Shown piece after piece: positions 56,505-64,000 of a DNA stretch of 64,000 bases. The DNA lies in NCBI RefSeq assembly GCF_020567525.1, contig NZ_JAJCVI010000002.1, forward strand, positions 372,001 to 436,000, read 5' to 3'. The stretch comes from Halorubellus salinus. GTDB taxonomy: Archaea; Halobacteriota; Halobacteria; Halobacteriales; Natrialbaceae. Below the pieces are notes generated by a model that worked only from the letters and a program-made list of their open reading frames with translations, was not told the origin of the DNA and made no database searches. The position numbers and the translations under genes are program-made. The stretch's first letter is position 1, and the number at the start of each line of letters is the position of its first letter.

Positions 56505-59500
56505 TCAAGCCGTGGTCCCGTCCGCGAGCGGGAGCGTCACCGCGAACGTCGCCCCCGAGTGCTCGTCGTCGACGAGCGCCACGTCACCGCCGTACGCGTC
56601 CACGGTCTCCCGGACGAGGTAGAGCCCGAACCCGGTCCCGGGCGAGTCGAAGCCCTTCTCGCCCTTCCGGAAGAGGTCGTCGCGCATCGACTCGTCGACG
56701 CCAGACCCGTTGTCGGCGACGTACACCGTCGCGGTGTCCGCCGCCTCGTCGACCGCGACGTCGACGAACACCTCGGGGTGGGTCGCGTCGTTGTGCTGGA
56801 CGGCGTTCACGAGGAGGTTCTCGAACACCTCCGGGAGGAGTTCGTCCGCCGCGACCGCGACCGCCGGCAACCCCTCGGCGTCGACGGCCACGTCGAACGC
56901 GCCCTCGAGCTTCGCGATCTCGCTGTCGAGGACCGCGTCGAGCGCGATCGGTTCGCTGTCGTGGTCGTCCGCGACGAGGATGTGCATGAGCGACCGCATC
57001 GTCTCCACGAAGTCGATCATCTCGTCGAGTCGCGACGACGCCGTCTCCAGGTGGCCTTCGACGGCCGCGTCGACGTGACCCTCGAGCATGTCCGTTCGCG
57101 CGTGCGCGACGTTCAAGCTGTTCAGGAGGTTGTGTCGGAGGAGGCGGTTGACGTACTCGAGGCGTTCGCGTTCGTGTTCGAGTTGCGCGCGACGCTCCCG
57201 GCGTTCGGTGACGTCCTGCGCGAGCGAGATGCCGCCCGTGATGGAGCCCTCGTCGCGGACCGGGATGGCGCGAACGACGAGCGTGCGGTCGTCGACCGCG
57301 ACCTCGCGCTCGACGAGGTCGCCGGCGAGCGCGTCCTCGTGGGCGGCACACAGCGTCTCGCGGACCGGCTCGGGGAGTTCCTCGACCTCGCTGGGTGGAC
57401 GGCCGACGAGCGCGTCCTCGTCGACGCCGAGGACGTCCTCGTAGAGCGACCCGGCGACCGTGACGTACGCGCACGCCGTGTCGAACATCGTCACGGTCGC
57501 GTTCGGGACGTTCTCCGCGAGCGTCCGGTACTGGCGTTCGCGCTCGCGGAGCTCGCGGTCGCGTTCCGCCAGCGCGATGGCGAGCCCGACGACCTCGCCG
57601 AGCTGTTCGACGACGCGACGCTCCCGGCCGTCGAACGCGTGCGGGCGGTCCGCGTAGATCGAGAGGACGCCGAACGTCTCGTCCTCGTGCACGAGCGGGA
57701 CCGCGACCGACGACCGGTAGCCTTCGGCCTCGGCGTGCGCGCGCCAGTCGTCGTCGACGTGGTCCGTGCGGACGTCCTGGGTCGCCGCGAGCGCGTCCTC
57801 GTGGAGCGCGGTCGCCGCCGGCGGGTTCGTCGCCCCGTCCGCGAGCGACAGGTCGCGTCCGTCGAGGACGCCGTCGACGCCCGCCTCCGTCCGCACGTAC
57901 ACGTCGCCGTCGTGGTCCGCGTCGCCGATCCACGCGAACTCGTAGCTCGACGCGTTCGCGAGGCGCTCGCAGACGACGCGCTCGATCTCCTCGCGACTCG
58001 AGTACCCCGAGAGCTCGCGGTTGATGTCCCGCACCACTCGCGACAACTGGTCGAGGGCGGCGAGGCGCTCGTTCTTCGTGGCGAGCGTCCGCTCCCGGCG
58101 CTTCCGGTCGATGGCCGAGGCGACGACGTTCGAGACCGACCGCACGAACCGACGGTCGTCCGCGGAGACCGCCTCGGGGTCCGCGACCGTGACGACGAGT
58201 TCGCCCCACGGCGCGTCGTTCGCACCGACCTCCGCGGCGACGACCGCGGGGTCCTCGCGGTCGTGCACGCCCGTCGGCTGGACGTCGACGGTGCCTTCGA
58301 CGGCGTCGGCTTCGCCGACGCTCGCGCGAACGCGCGCCTCGCTCTCCGGGCCGCCGTCACCGAACTCCAGGAGGGACGCGCTCGACGCGCCGAGGGTCTC
58401 CGCGGTGCGTTCGGTCGCCTGCCGGAGGAACCCGTCGACGTCCGCGCGCTCGATGGCCTCCCGACTCAGCTCGGAGACGACCTCCTGCTGGGCGAGTCGC
58501 TCGTTGAGCGCTTCCTCGCGGTGCTTGCGGTCCGTGACGTCCTGGAAGTACACCGACAGCCCGGACTGGCTCGGGTACGCGCGCACCGCGAACCACGTCG
58601 ACAGCGGCGGAAAGTACTCCTCGAACGCCACCGACTCCTGTTCGCGCATCGCCGACCGGTACTGCTCCTCGAACGTCGTGCCGACCGCTTGCGGGAACGC
58701 CTCCCAGATGGACTCGCCCTTCACGGCGTCCGGGTCGACGTCGATGAGTTCGCCCGCCGTCTCGTTGACGTACGTGAACCGGAACTCGTCGTCGAGCGCG
58801 AAGAACGCGTCCGTCACGCGCTCCAGGGTCTCGTCGAGTTCGGCGACGAGTTCGTCCTTGCGCTTCCGGAGGCGCTCGCGCGCCCGTTCGTCGTCGGTGA
58901 CGTCCCGGAACGACGCGAACGCCGCCGCAGGGTCGTCGCCGAGCGGGACGACGTCGACGACGTACCACGCCGACTCGCCGTCGACGGGGTCGACGCGGAA
59001 CTGGTGGCCGTAGGACGCCTCGCCGGTCCGGAACACGCTCGCCCACGGGCGCGCCTCCGGCGCGACGAACTCGCCGTCGGTGTCGTAGACGTCGACGTCG
59101 CCCGTGCTCGTCTCCCCGATCGATATCGCGAACGCCTCGCGCGCCCGGTCGTTCGCGCGAACGACCGTGCCGTCGGCGGCGACGACGACGAGTCGGTCCG
59201 GGCTCGTCTCGAACAGCCGGTCGACGACGTGCCCGCGCCAGTCGTCCGACGCGGCCCCCGGTCCCGGTGGCGTCCCGTCACCGAACCGTGGCTCGTCGTC
59301 CGTCGTCCGTTCGCTCGCCGCAGGTGCCGGCTCGGCGGTCGCCGCCGCATCGCGCTCCGCACCCGGGACCGGTGCGGTCGCGCTCGCCGGTTCGAACGCG
59401 CGCTCGACGGTGCCGGCGACGTCGTCGTCGACCGTGCAGAACGCGGTGACGTTCGCGTCGACGGCCGCGCTCGCGAGCGCCCCGTCGACCGCGCTCGCGA

Positions 59501-59723
59501 CGACGACGACCGGTGACGTCGGCAGTCGCTCGCGGACGCGACCGACGACCGACGGGTTGGTCTCCGCGTCGACAGCGAGCACCACGCCACCGCCCGTCTG
59601 CGCGCGCTCGATGGCCGTCTCGACGCCGTCGACGTGTTCGACGTCGACGTCCGACGCTGCGAGCGTCGCCGCAACTGCACCAGCCCCCGTCCCCGTGCAG
59701 ACGATACCGTGTGACTCCGGCAT
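56505..59723 (-). CDS. Multi-PAS/GAF sensor histidine kinase
   Basis: The ATG complementary to 59721-59723 (MPESHGIVCTGTGAGAVAATLAAS) gives 1072 residues. An N-terminal receiver-like region (about 1-125) is followed by three PAS domains (about 185-300, 320-430), a GAF domain (about 440-590), a second GAF (about 610-745), a fourth PAS (about 760-875), and the HisKA/HATPase unit with LLRHNLLNSLNVAH (His box) and GTGFGLYLVRETVD near the C-terminus. RHNLLNS is the haloarchaeal HisKA variety. No membrane segment is seen, so it senses cytosolic signals. No response regulator is next to it. Confidence 0.92.
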   Translation of the reverse strand: MPESHGIVCTGTGAGAVAATLAASDVDVEHVDGVETAIERAQTGGGVVLAVDAETNPSVVGRVRERLPTSPVVVVASAVDGALASAAVDANVTAFCTVDDDVAGTVERAFEPASATAPVPGAERDAAATAEPAPAASERTTDDEPRFGDGTPPGPGAASDDWRGHVVDRLFETSPDRLVVVAADGTVVRANDRAREAFAISIGETSTGDVDVYDTDGEFVAPEARPWASVFRTGEASYGHQFRVDPVDGESAWYVVDVVPLGDDPAAAFASFRDVTDDERARERLRKRKDELVAELDETLERVTDAFFALDDEFRFTYVNETAGELIDVDPDAVKGESIWEAFPQAVGTTFEEQYRSAMREQESVAFEEYFPPLSTWFAVRAYPSQSGLSVYFQDVTDRKHREEALNERLAQQEVVSELSREAIERADVDGFLRQATERTAETLGASSASLLEFGDGGPESEARVRASVGEADAVEGTVDVQPTGVHDREDPAVVAAEVGANDAPWGELVVTVADPEAVSADDRRFVRSVSNVVASAIDRKRRERTLATKNERLAALDQLSRVVRDINRELSGYSSREEIERVVCERLANASSYEFAWIGDADHDGDVYVRTEAGVDGVLDGRDLSLADGATNPPAATALHEDALAATQDVRTDHVDDDWRAHAEAEGYRSSVAVPLVHEDETFGVLSIYADRPHAFDGRERRVVEQLGEVVGLAIALAERDRELRERERQYRTLAENVPNATVTMFDTACAYVTVAGSLYEDVLGVDEDALVGRPPSEVEELPEPVRETLCAAHEDALAGDLVEREVAVDDRTLVVRAIPVRDEGSITGGISLAQDVTERRERRAQLEHERERLEYVNRLLRHNLLNSLNVAHARTDMLEGHVDAAVEGHLETASSRLDEMIDFVETMRSLMHILVADDHDSEPIALDAVLDSEIAKLEGAFDVAVDAEGLPAVAVAADELLPEVFENLLVNAVQHNDATHPEVFVDVAVDEAADTATVYVADNGSGVDESMRDDLFRKGEKGFDSPGTGFGLYLVRETVDAYGGDVALVDDEHSGATFAVTLPLADGTTA

Positions 59724-59813
59724 TCGTCGGAAAATCGGGAGGCCGACGGGCAAAAATCCACGCCCTAAACCGACCGCTGGCGGCGTCGACACCGCCCGTC
59801 GACCCCGGCGCCG

Positions 59814-60500
59814 TCAGGCGACTCGCGCGGCGAGGTCGGCGAGTGCGTCACGACCGCCCGCGGCGAGCGGTTCGCCGTGCCCCATGCACGCCACCTCGAA
59901 CGCCGGGGCGCGGGCCGCGAGCTCGCGGATGCTCTGACCGGCCCGACGCCGGTTCCCGTCGAACACCCACGGGACGCGCCCGAGCGACCCGTCCGCGTTC
60001 CCGCTGACGAGGTCACCCAGGAGCGCGACGCCGAGGCGTTCGCTCACGAAACACAGGTGCCCGGGCGTGTGTCCGGGCGTCTCGAACGTCTCGAACGACC
60101 CGACCGTATCGCCCTCGCCGACGAACCTGACCTCGAGGTCCGGGCGTTCGACGAGCGGCACCGACACGAACCGCGTCAACACCGCCTTCGCGCCACGCAA
60201 CGGCGGCTTCCGTTCGCCGGTCAGGATGCGACCGTCCGTGTCGCTCGCGTACACCGTCGCGTCGAGCTCGTCGTCGAGGCGCGCGAGCGCACCGACGTGG
60301 TCGACGTCGTAGTGCGTCACCAGCACCCGGTCCACGTCCCCGAGGCCGAACCCCGCGTCGCGCACGCCCTCGCGGATGGTCCCGGCGTCCCACGGCACGC
60401 CCGCGTCCACGAGCACGAGGTCGTCACCGTCCTCCACGAGGAACACCGACGACGCCCGCCCCTCCATCACCCACACGCCGGCCGCCAGTTCCCGACTCAT
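59814..60500 (-). CDS. Metallo-beta-lactamase fold hydrolase
   Basis: The ATG complementary to 60498-60500 (MSRELAAGVWVMEGRASSVFLVEDG) gives 228 residues. MBL motifs VLVTHYDVDHVGALARL, ETPGHTPGHLCFV, ALLGDLVSGN and CMGHGEPLA are complete for two metals. The HxxDH variant (HYDVDH) has Tyr in place of the usual second His. Glyoxalase II, quorum lactonase or RNase-type activities are all possible. It stands alone, divergent from the proteasome operon. Confidence 0.88.
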   Translation of the reverse strand: MSRELAAGVWVMEGRASSVFLVEDGDDLVLVDAGVPWDAGTIREGVRDAGFGLGDVDRVLVTHYDVDHVGALARLDDELDATVYASDTDGRILTGERKPPLRGAKAVLTRFVSVPLVERPDLEVRFVGEGDTVGSFETFETPGHTPGHLCFVSERLGVALLGDLVSGNADGSLGRVPWVFDGNRRRAGQSIRELAARAPAFEVACMGHGEPLAAGGRDALADLAARVA

Positions 60501-60628
60501 ACACACATCCACCCGCTCCGCCGACAAAAGCACCGCCCCAACGACCACGCGACCCCACGTCGACCGCGTACCGCAACGCCAGCGCCGTCGCTGTCGAACG
60601 TCGAAACCGGAAGGATCGAAGTGGCCGC

Positions 60629-61318
60629 CTAGACCTCTTCGGGGTTCGGGAAGTCGTCGTACTCCGTGATGGAGACGTCGCCTTCCGTGACCTCGCAGAG
60701 GACGAGCCCGTTCCCGGACCCGGTGTCGCGCTCCGCGGCCGAGATGACCGCCTTCGCGGCCGCCTGCTTCGCCTCGCTCATCGACATGTCGTCGTGCCAG
60801 GACTGCTCGAGGTACCCGTACGCGACCTGCATCCCGCTGCCGGTGACGGTGTAGTCGTCCTTCATCACGCCACCCGCCGGGTCGATGGAGAAGACGTGAC
60901 TGCCGTCCTCGTCCACGCCACCCAGGATCGGGTTGATCGCGAAGTACGGGCCGCCGCGCGCGAAGTTCCCCGCGAGCGTCGACAGCGCCGTCATGCTCAT
61001 CTCCTCGCCGCGACGCGCCTCGTAGAGGTTGACCTCCGCGCGGAGGCTCGAGATGAACGACTGCGCGCCACCGACGCTCCCGACGAGCGTCATCGCCGCG
61101 CTCGGGTGGATCTCCTCGACCTTCACGACCTTCTTGTTCGAGACGAACCGGCCAGCGAGGCTGGCGCGGCGGTCGGTCGCGATGACGACGCCGGCGTCGG
61201 TGGCGATACCGACCGTCGTCGTCCCGGTCTTGTTCACGTTCTCCTGGTCCTCTCCGGCGTGCTCGCCCCAGTCGCTCGGCGCGATCTCGGGGTCGTAGGG
61301 GTTGTCAGCGTCCATCAT
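60629..61318 (-). CDS. psmB: Proteasome beta subunit
   Basis: The ATG overlaps the psmA stop, giving 229 residues. The propeptide ends GENVNKTG, and autocleavage before Thr33 exposes the catalytic TTTVGIATDAG. Also present are Asp and Lys of the active site (VVIATDRRASLAGRFVSNKK) and the SGSGMQVAYGYLE segment. With the alpha subunit it forms the 20S core. The overlap implies a coupled ratio of alpha and beta subunits. Confidence 0.96.
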   Translation of the reverse strand: MMDADNPYDPEIAPSDWGEHAGEDQENVNKTGTTTVGIATDAGVVIATDRRASLAGRFVSNKKVVKVEEIHPSAAMTLVGSVGGAQSFISSLRAEVNLYEARRGEEMSMTALSTLAGNFARGGPYFAINPILGGVDEDGSHVFSIDPAGGVMKDDYTVTGSGMQVAYGYLEQSWHDDMSMSEAKQAAAKAVISAAERDTGSGNGLVLCEVTEGDVSITEYDDFPNPEEV

Positions 61319-62073
61319 TCTGCATCACCCTCGTCTTCCTCGGCGAGGAGGTCGAGCGCCTCGAGGCGCTCGCCGATCTCGTCGGTCGAAAGCGATTCGA
61401 CGCTCCCGGTCTCCGTCGGCACGGTCGACACCGCGATGCCTTCCGCCGGGAAGCCGTCCTCGGTCGCCTCCGCGAGCGACTCGAGCGCGAGGTCGACGCC
61501 CTCGCCGAGACTCAGCGCGTCGTCGTACTCCTCCTCGAGACGCCGCTGGATGTCCTCGCGGTTCCCGCCGATGGCAACCGCCTTCCACTCGTAGGGCGTC
61601 CCAGAGGGATCCGTCTCGTAGAGCCGCGGTGTCCCGTCGTTCTCGACGCCACCGACGAGCAGCGCGACGCCGAACGGACGCGCACCGCCCGTCTGCGTGT
61701 ACTGCTGGATGTGGTCCGTGACGTGCTTCGTCAGCGTCTCCACGCCGACGGGCTCGCCGTACCGGAGCTGGTTCACCTGGCTCTGGCGACGAGCGACGTC
61801 GATGAGCTGGCGGGCGTCAGCGACGTGCCCCGCGCTCGCGATACCGACGTGATCGTCGATCTTGTGGAGTTTCTCGACGCTGTCGCGCTCCATGAGCGGC
61901 GACCGCGTGCGTCGTTCCGCCGCGAGCACCACACCGTCCGGGGTGCGGATACCGACGCTCGCGGAGCCACGCTTGACGGCTTCGCGTGCGTACTCGACCT
62001 GATAGAGACGTCCGTCCGGCGAGAAGATAGTGATCCCGCGGTCGTACGCCTGCTGTTGATTTTGTCCTTGCAT
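61315..62073 (-). CDS. psmA: Proteasome alpha subunit
   Basis: The 252-residue product starts MQGQNQQQAYDRGITIFSPDGRLYQVEYAREAVKRGS, the alpha-subunit signature that forms the gate of the 20S core. KKLHKIDDHVGIASAGHVADARQLIDVAR and the acidic C-terminal tail (LDLLAEEDEGDAE) fit haloarchaeal PsmA. It is the first gene of the operon, about 275 bases downstream of the next gene. Upstream lies a possible leftward TATA (AGTTTTTAAAG on the minus strand near 62190-62200). Confidence 0.96.
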   Translation of the reverse strand: MQGQNQQQAYDRGITIFSPDGRLYQVEYAREAVKRGSASVGIRTPDGVVLAAERRTRSPLMERDSVEKLHKIDDHVGIASAGHVADARQLIDVARRQSQVNQLRYGEPVGVETLTKHVTDHIQQYTQTGGARPFGVALLVGGVENDGTPRLYETDPSGTPYEWKAVAIGGNREDIQRRLEEEYDDALSLGEGVDLALESLAEATEDGFPAEGIAVSTVPTETGSVESLSTDEIGERLEALDLLAEEDEGDAE

Positions 62074-62347
62074 GGGAGGTTCCGTAACCTGAGGTAAGTG
62101 GACGGGTTCGGAAGTACTTTCTGTAAGCCATCAGCCGGCCGTCTGGACTCCGAGCTCGTCCATCGTACCCGGTCTTTGGACCCCACGACCTTTAAAAACT
62201 CCGTCCCGGGCAACACCGCTGGCGTTCTCCGTTCCCTGTCCCGGTTCTGGGCGTCGACGACCCTGGCTCGTGGCGACCCGGCGAGCGCCGCCCCCGGCGG
62301 CCGCCTCGTCCGGTGGACGTTTCAACGCGACCCCCTAACGTCGGCGT
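62074..62347. promoter_or_regulatory. Divergent promoter between psmA and the membrane protein/NUDIX operon
   Basis: AGGTT-CCGT-AACCT (about 62074-62090) is a short inverted repeat just upstream of psmA. CCTTTAAAAACT near 62190 is a strong TATA-like element usable in either direction. CCCCCTAACG just before 62348 suggests a near-leaderless transcript for the rightward gene. Confidence 0.45.
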
Positions 62348-62734
62348 ATGCGACAGCGGTACATCCTGGTGCTCGTCGTGCTCGTGGTCCTCGGGCTCGC
62401 CGTCGGCGCACTCCCGAGCCTCCTCAAGAGCGGCGACCCCTATCGCGTGCAGGCGACCGACGTCGGGAACGCGTCGACGTTCGACGGCGCGACGTACGAC
62501 GCGACGGACGTGAGCGAACGACGGTTCCCGTACGTGACCGAGGCGGTCGCCGACGGGACGTCCGGGTCGTACTACGAGGGGCCGTTCGGCGTGAAGGAGT
62601 CGTTCAGTCACTCGCCGTTCGACGAGTTCGGCGCGGTCGCGACGCGCGTCCCGAACGCGGTCGAGGGCGACGTGGCGTACGTGACGTACAACGGAACGGT
62701 CTATCGGCTGGAGATCGTTCGTGGGGACGGATGA
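62348..62734 (+). CDS. Membrane-anchored or secreted protein, unknown function
   Basis: The 128-residue product starts MRQRYILVLVVLVVLGLAVGAL, a signal or N-terminal anchor, then a polar acidic domain with several N-glycosylation sequons (GNAS, YNGT). Aromatic-rich patterns (SYYEGPF, AYVTYNGTVYRLE) suggest a beta-rich extracellular fold. Its stop overlaps the NUDIX ATG (ATGA). No known family recognised. Confidence 0.65.
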   Translation: MRQRYILVLVVLVVLGLAVGALPSLLKSGDPYRVQATDVGNASTFDGATYDATDVSERRFPYVTEAVADGTSGSYYEGPFGVKESFSHSPFDEFGAVATRVPNAVEGDVAYVTYNGTVYRLEIVRGDG

Positions 62735-63276
62735 GTCGAGACCTCCCCGCTGGCGAGTGGCCGGTTCGAGAGTCCGTCGCGGAGTACGAGACGCCGTGGT
62801 ACACGGGCGGCCGTGACCGCGTCGAGCAACCGGACGGCTCGGAGAAGGACTACTACTGGGCGGAGCTACCGGACGCGGTCGTCGTGGTGGCGTCGACGGG
62901 CGAGGAGGTCGTGTTCGTCGAGCAGTACCGGCCGACGATCCGCCAGACCCAGCTCGAGTTGCCGGCGGGTATCGTCGAGGACGGCGAATCGTACACGACC
63001 GCGGGCGCTCGCGAACTCCAGGAGGAGACCGGGTTCGACCCTGCCGGCACGTCGCTACTCCAGGAGGTCTGGTGCTCGACGGGCTTGCTCCGTCATCGCC
63101 GCGGGTACGTGTTCGCGGAGGGGTTGACGCCGTGCGAGCGCGAACTCGACAGCAACGAGTTCATCGAGGTGCGGTCGGTCCCGGTCGCGGACGCCATCGA
63201 CGTGGCGCGCGAACCGCCGACGAACGACGCGACGCTCGAAGCGCTGTTGCTCGCGAAGGAAGACGGCTTGCTCTGA
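62731..63276 (+). CDS. NUDIX hydrolase
   Basis: The ATG at 62731 overlaps the preceding stop, giving 181 residues. The NUDIX box follows the pattern GxxxxxExxxxAxxxELxEE (GIVEDGESYTTAGARELQEE, with ELQEET). YYWAELPDAVVVVAS and EEVVFVEQYRPTIRQTQLELPAG place it with ADP-ribose pyrophosphatase-like enzymes. It is probably nucleotide-sugar or ADP-ribose hydrolysis, but the substrate cannot be fixed. Confidence 0.88.
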   Translation: MSRDLPAGEWPVRESVAEYETPWYTGGRDRVEQPDGSEKDYYWAELPDAVVVVASTGEEVVFVEQYRPTIRQTQLELPAGIVEDGESYTTAGARELQEETGFDPAGTSLLQEVWCSTGLLRHRRGYVFAEGLTPCERELDSNEFIEVRSVPVADAIDVAREPPTNDATLEALLLAKEDGLL

Positions 63277-63366
63277 CAGCGAGCGCGGGGCGCCCTGCGC
63301 TGACCGCGAGCGCGTGGCGGCGTGTCTGACCGCGAGCGTCAAATCCTTCGGACGCGTATTGTTAGC

Positions 63367-63840
63367 ATGATTCGAGACGAGTCCGCGGCGAGTCAGCTAG
63401 CGGCCGCCACCGCGCTGGTCGTGACACCGGTCGAGGCGTGGCCGGGCGTGATCGTCCGCGAGCATCCCTTCGGCGGGACGGCGTTCTTCCTCGGAACGCG
63501 CGAGTTCGGGCACGTTCACCGGTCCGGACTCCTCGACGTCAACTACAATCGGAGCGTCCGCGACGCCCTCGTCGCCGCTGGTCGCACGGGCACCCATTCC
63601 GTTCACCCGGAGTCCGGGTGGACGTCGTACCGCATCCGCGACCCGGGGGACGTCGACGGCGCCGTGTGGCTCCTCCGGCTCTCCTACCTGGCGACCGCCA
63701 TCACGCTCTCGCGCACGCAGACCGGGCGGCGTGCGCTCGCGTCCGTCGACCTCGACGCGGAACTCGACGCGCTCGACGCACCAGCGCTCGTGGCCGACCG
63801 CTACCGGCAGCGAGCGCGGAACCTCGGACTCGTGGCCTGA
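63367..63840 (+). CDS. DUF5519 (luciferase-domain) family protein
   Basis: The ATG at 63367 (MIRDESAASQLAAATALV) gives 157 residues. GGTAFFLGTREFGHVHRSGLLDVNYN, HSVHPESGWTSYRI and AVWLLRLSYLATA are typical of DUF5519, named for similarity to a luciferase-associated domain. The conserved His, Glu and Trp suggest ligand binding, but there is no evidence of light emission. It stands alone. Confidence 0.82.
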   Translation: MIRDESAASQLAAATALVVTPVEAWPGVIVREHPFGGTAFFLGTREFGHVHRSGLLDVNYNRSVRDALVAAGRTGTHSVHPESGWTSYRIRDPGDVDGAVWLLRLSYLATAITLSRTQTGRRALASVDLDAELDALDAPALVADRYRQRARNLGLVA

Positions 63841-63853
63841 CCGCGGTCGGTAC

Positions 63854-64000
63854 TCACCCGAGGGCGATGAGTGCGACGCCGCCGACCGCGAGCGTCGCGG
63901 CCGCGAGTCGCGCGCCGAAGCGCGGTTCCTTCAGGACGATGCCACCGAGGACGACCGCGACGATCGCTTGCGCGTTCACGAGCGGGGAGGCGACGCTCGC
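63854..64000 (-). CDS. C-terminal end of an EamA family transporter
   Basis: The open frame enters from the right edge and ends at the TGA complementary to 63854-63856. The visible 48 residues begin ASVASPLVNAQAIVAVVLGG and end AAATLAVGGVALIALG, the last helices of EamA/DMT superfamily transporters with the conserved charged KEPRF between two helices. The N-terminal part lies outside the window. Substrate unknown. Confidence 0.75.
   Translation of the reverse strand, partial: ASVASPLVNAQAIVAVVLGGIVLKEPRFGARLAAATLAVGGVALIALG

Noticed and set aside
56466-59516. 1016-codon plus-strand frame over the sensor kinase
   Set aside because: The minus strand has a full PAS/GAF/kinase protein; the plus-strand translation is low-complexity Arg/Val-rich sequence typical of antisense in GC-rich genomes.

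Overview
The window comes from a haloarchaeon. The evidence is very high GC with strong G/C third-position bias, very acidic proteins, twin-arginine (Tat) lipoprotein signals on exported proteins, leaderless-looking promoters with TATA boxes about 25 to 35 bases before the start codon, and archaeal genes: proteasome alpha and beta subunits, FtsZ2, RIO2 kinase, NcsA, CobY, TrmB and bacterio-opsin-activator regulators, HalOD1, DICT, and a tRNA-Tyr with the archaeal C1-G72 pair. Genes are dense, and many start-stop overlaps (ATGA, GTGA) mark operons. No rRNA, CRISPR array, transposase or intact mobile element was seen.

Layout. 1-1022: end of a run of pilin-like secreted proteins. 1056-2189: M48 membrane protease. 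2263-13383: a maltodextrin locus with a TrmB-type regulator, a probably cytosolic GH15 glucoamylase, an ABC ATPase, an exported GH15 lipoprotein, a binding protein and two permeases. 13722-21378: signalling and small genes: a DUF6176 protein, a LOV-GAF histidine kinase, a CBS-HEPN fusion, a Bat-type regulator, a HalOD1 protein, a frameshifted response-regulator remnant, a DUF3179 lipoprotein with a Cys-containing membrane protein, and a DICT protein. 21515-24385: MinD-like ATPase with a partner, then SatD with a membrane protein. 24449-30422: a seven-gene leftward cobamide operon (cbiZ-cobD-cobT-cobY-cobS-cbiB-HAD).

30423-34332: three hairpin repeats, ncsA, then ftsZ2 behind a small RHH regulator, a second RHH gene with zinc ribbons, and tRNA-Tyr. 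34333-47279: accessory and housekeeping genes: a calcium-repeat metzincin, DUF4442, an M29 aminopeptidase, a zinc-ribbon wHTH regulator, a methyltransferase, an archaeosortase-type surface protein, endonuclease IV, a lipoate ligase, a beta-lactamase-fold hydrolase, an SDR, a degraded FAD-oxidase fragment and RIO2. 47280-51030: a gene-poor stretch and a Zn/Mn ABC operon. 51277-56445: membrane proteins, a PLP trans-sulfuration enzyme and an MFS transporter. 56505-64000: a 1072-residue multi-PAS/GAF kinase, an MBL hydrolase, the psmA-psmB operon, a NUDIX hydrolase, a DUF5519 protein and the end of an EamA transporter.

The strongest unexplained signals are regulatory. A perfect palindrome (GTAAGACG-AC-CGTCTTAC) with extra half-sites lies upstream of the rhh-ftsZ2 pair. 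Perfect or near-perfect inverted repeats also sit at the promoters of satD, the metal ABC operon and the trans-sulfuration gene. Other notable items are a duplicated tRNA-Tyr 3' end, the CBS-HEPN fusion, the LOV kinase and a metzincin with Asn in the third zinc-ligand position. No clearly undescribed multi-gene system could be demonstrated from sequence alone.
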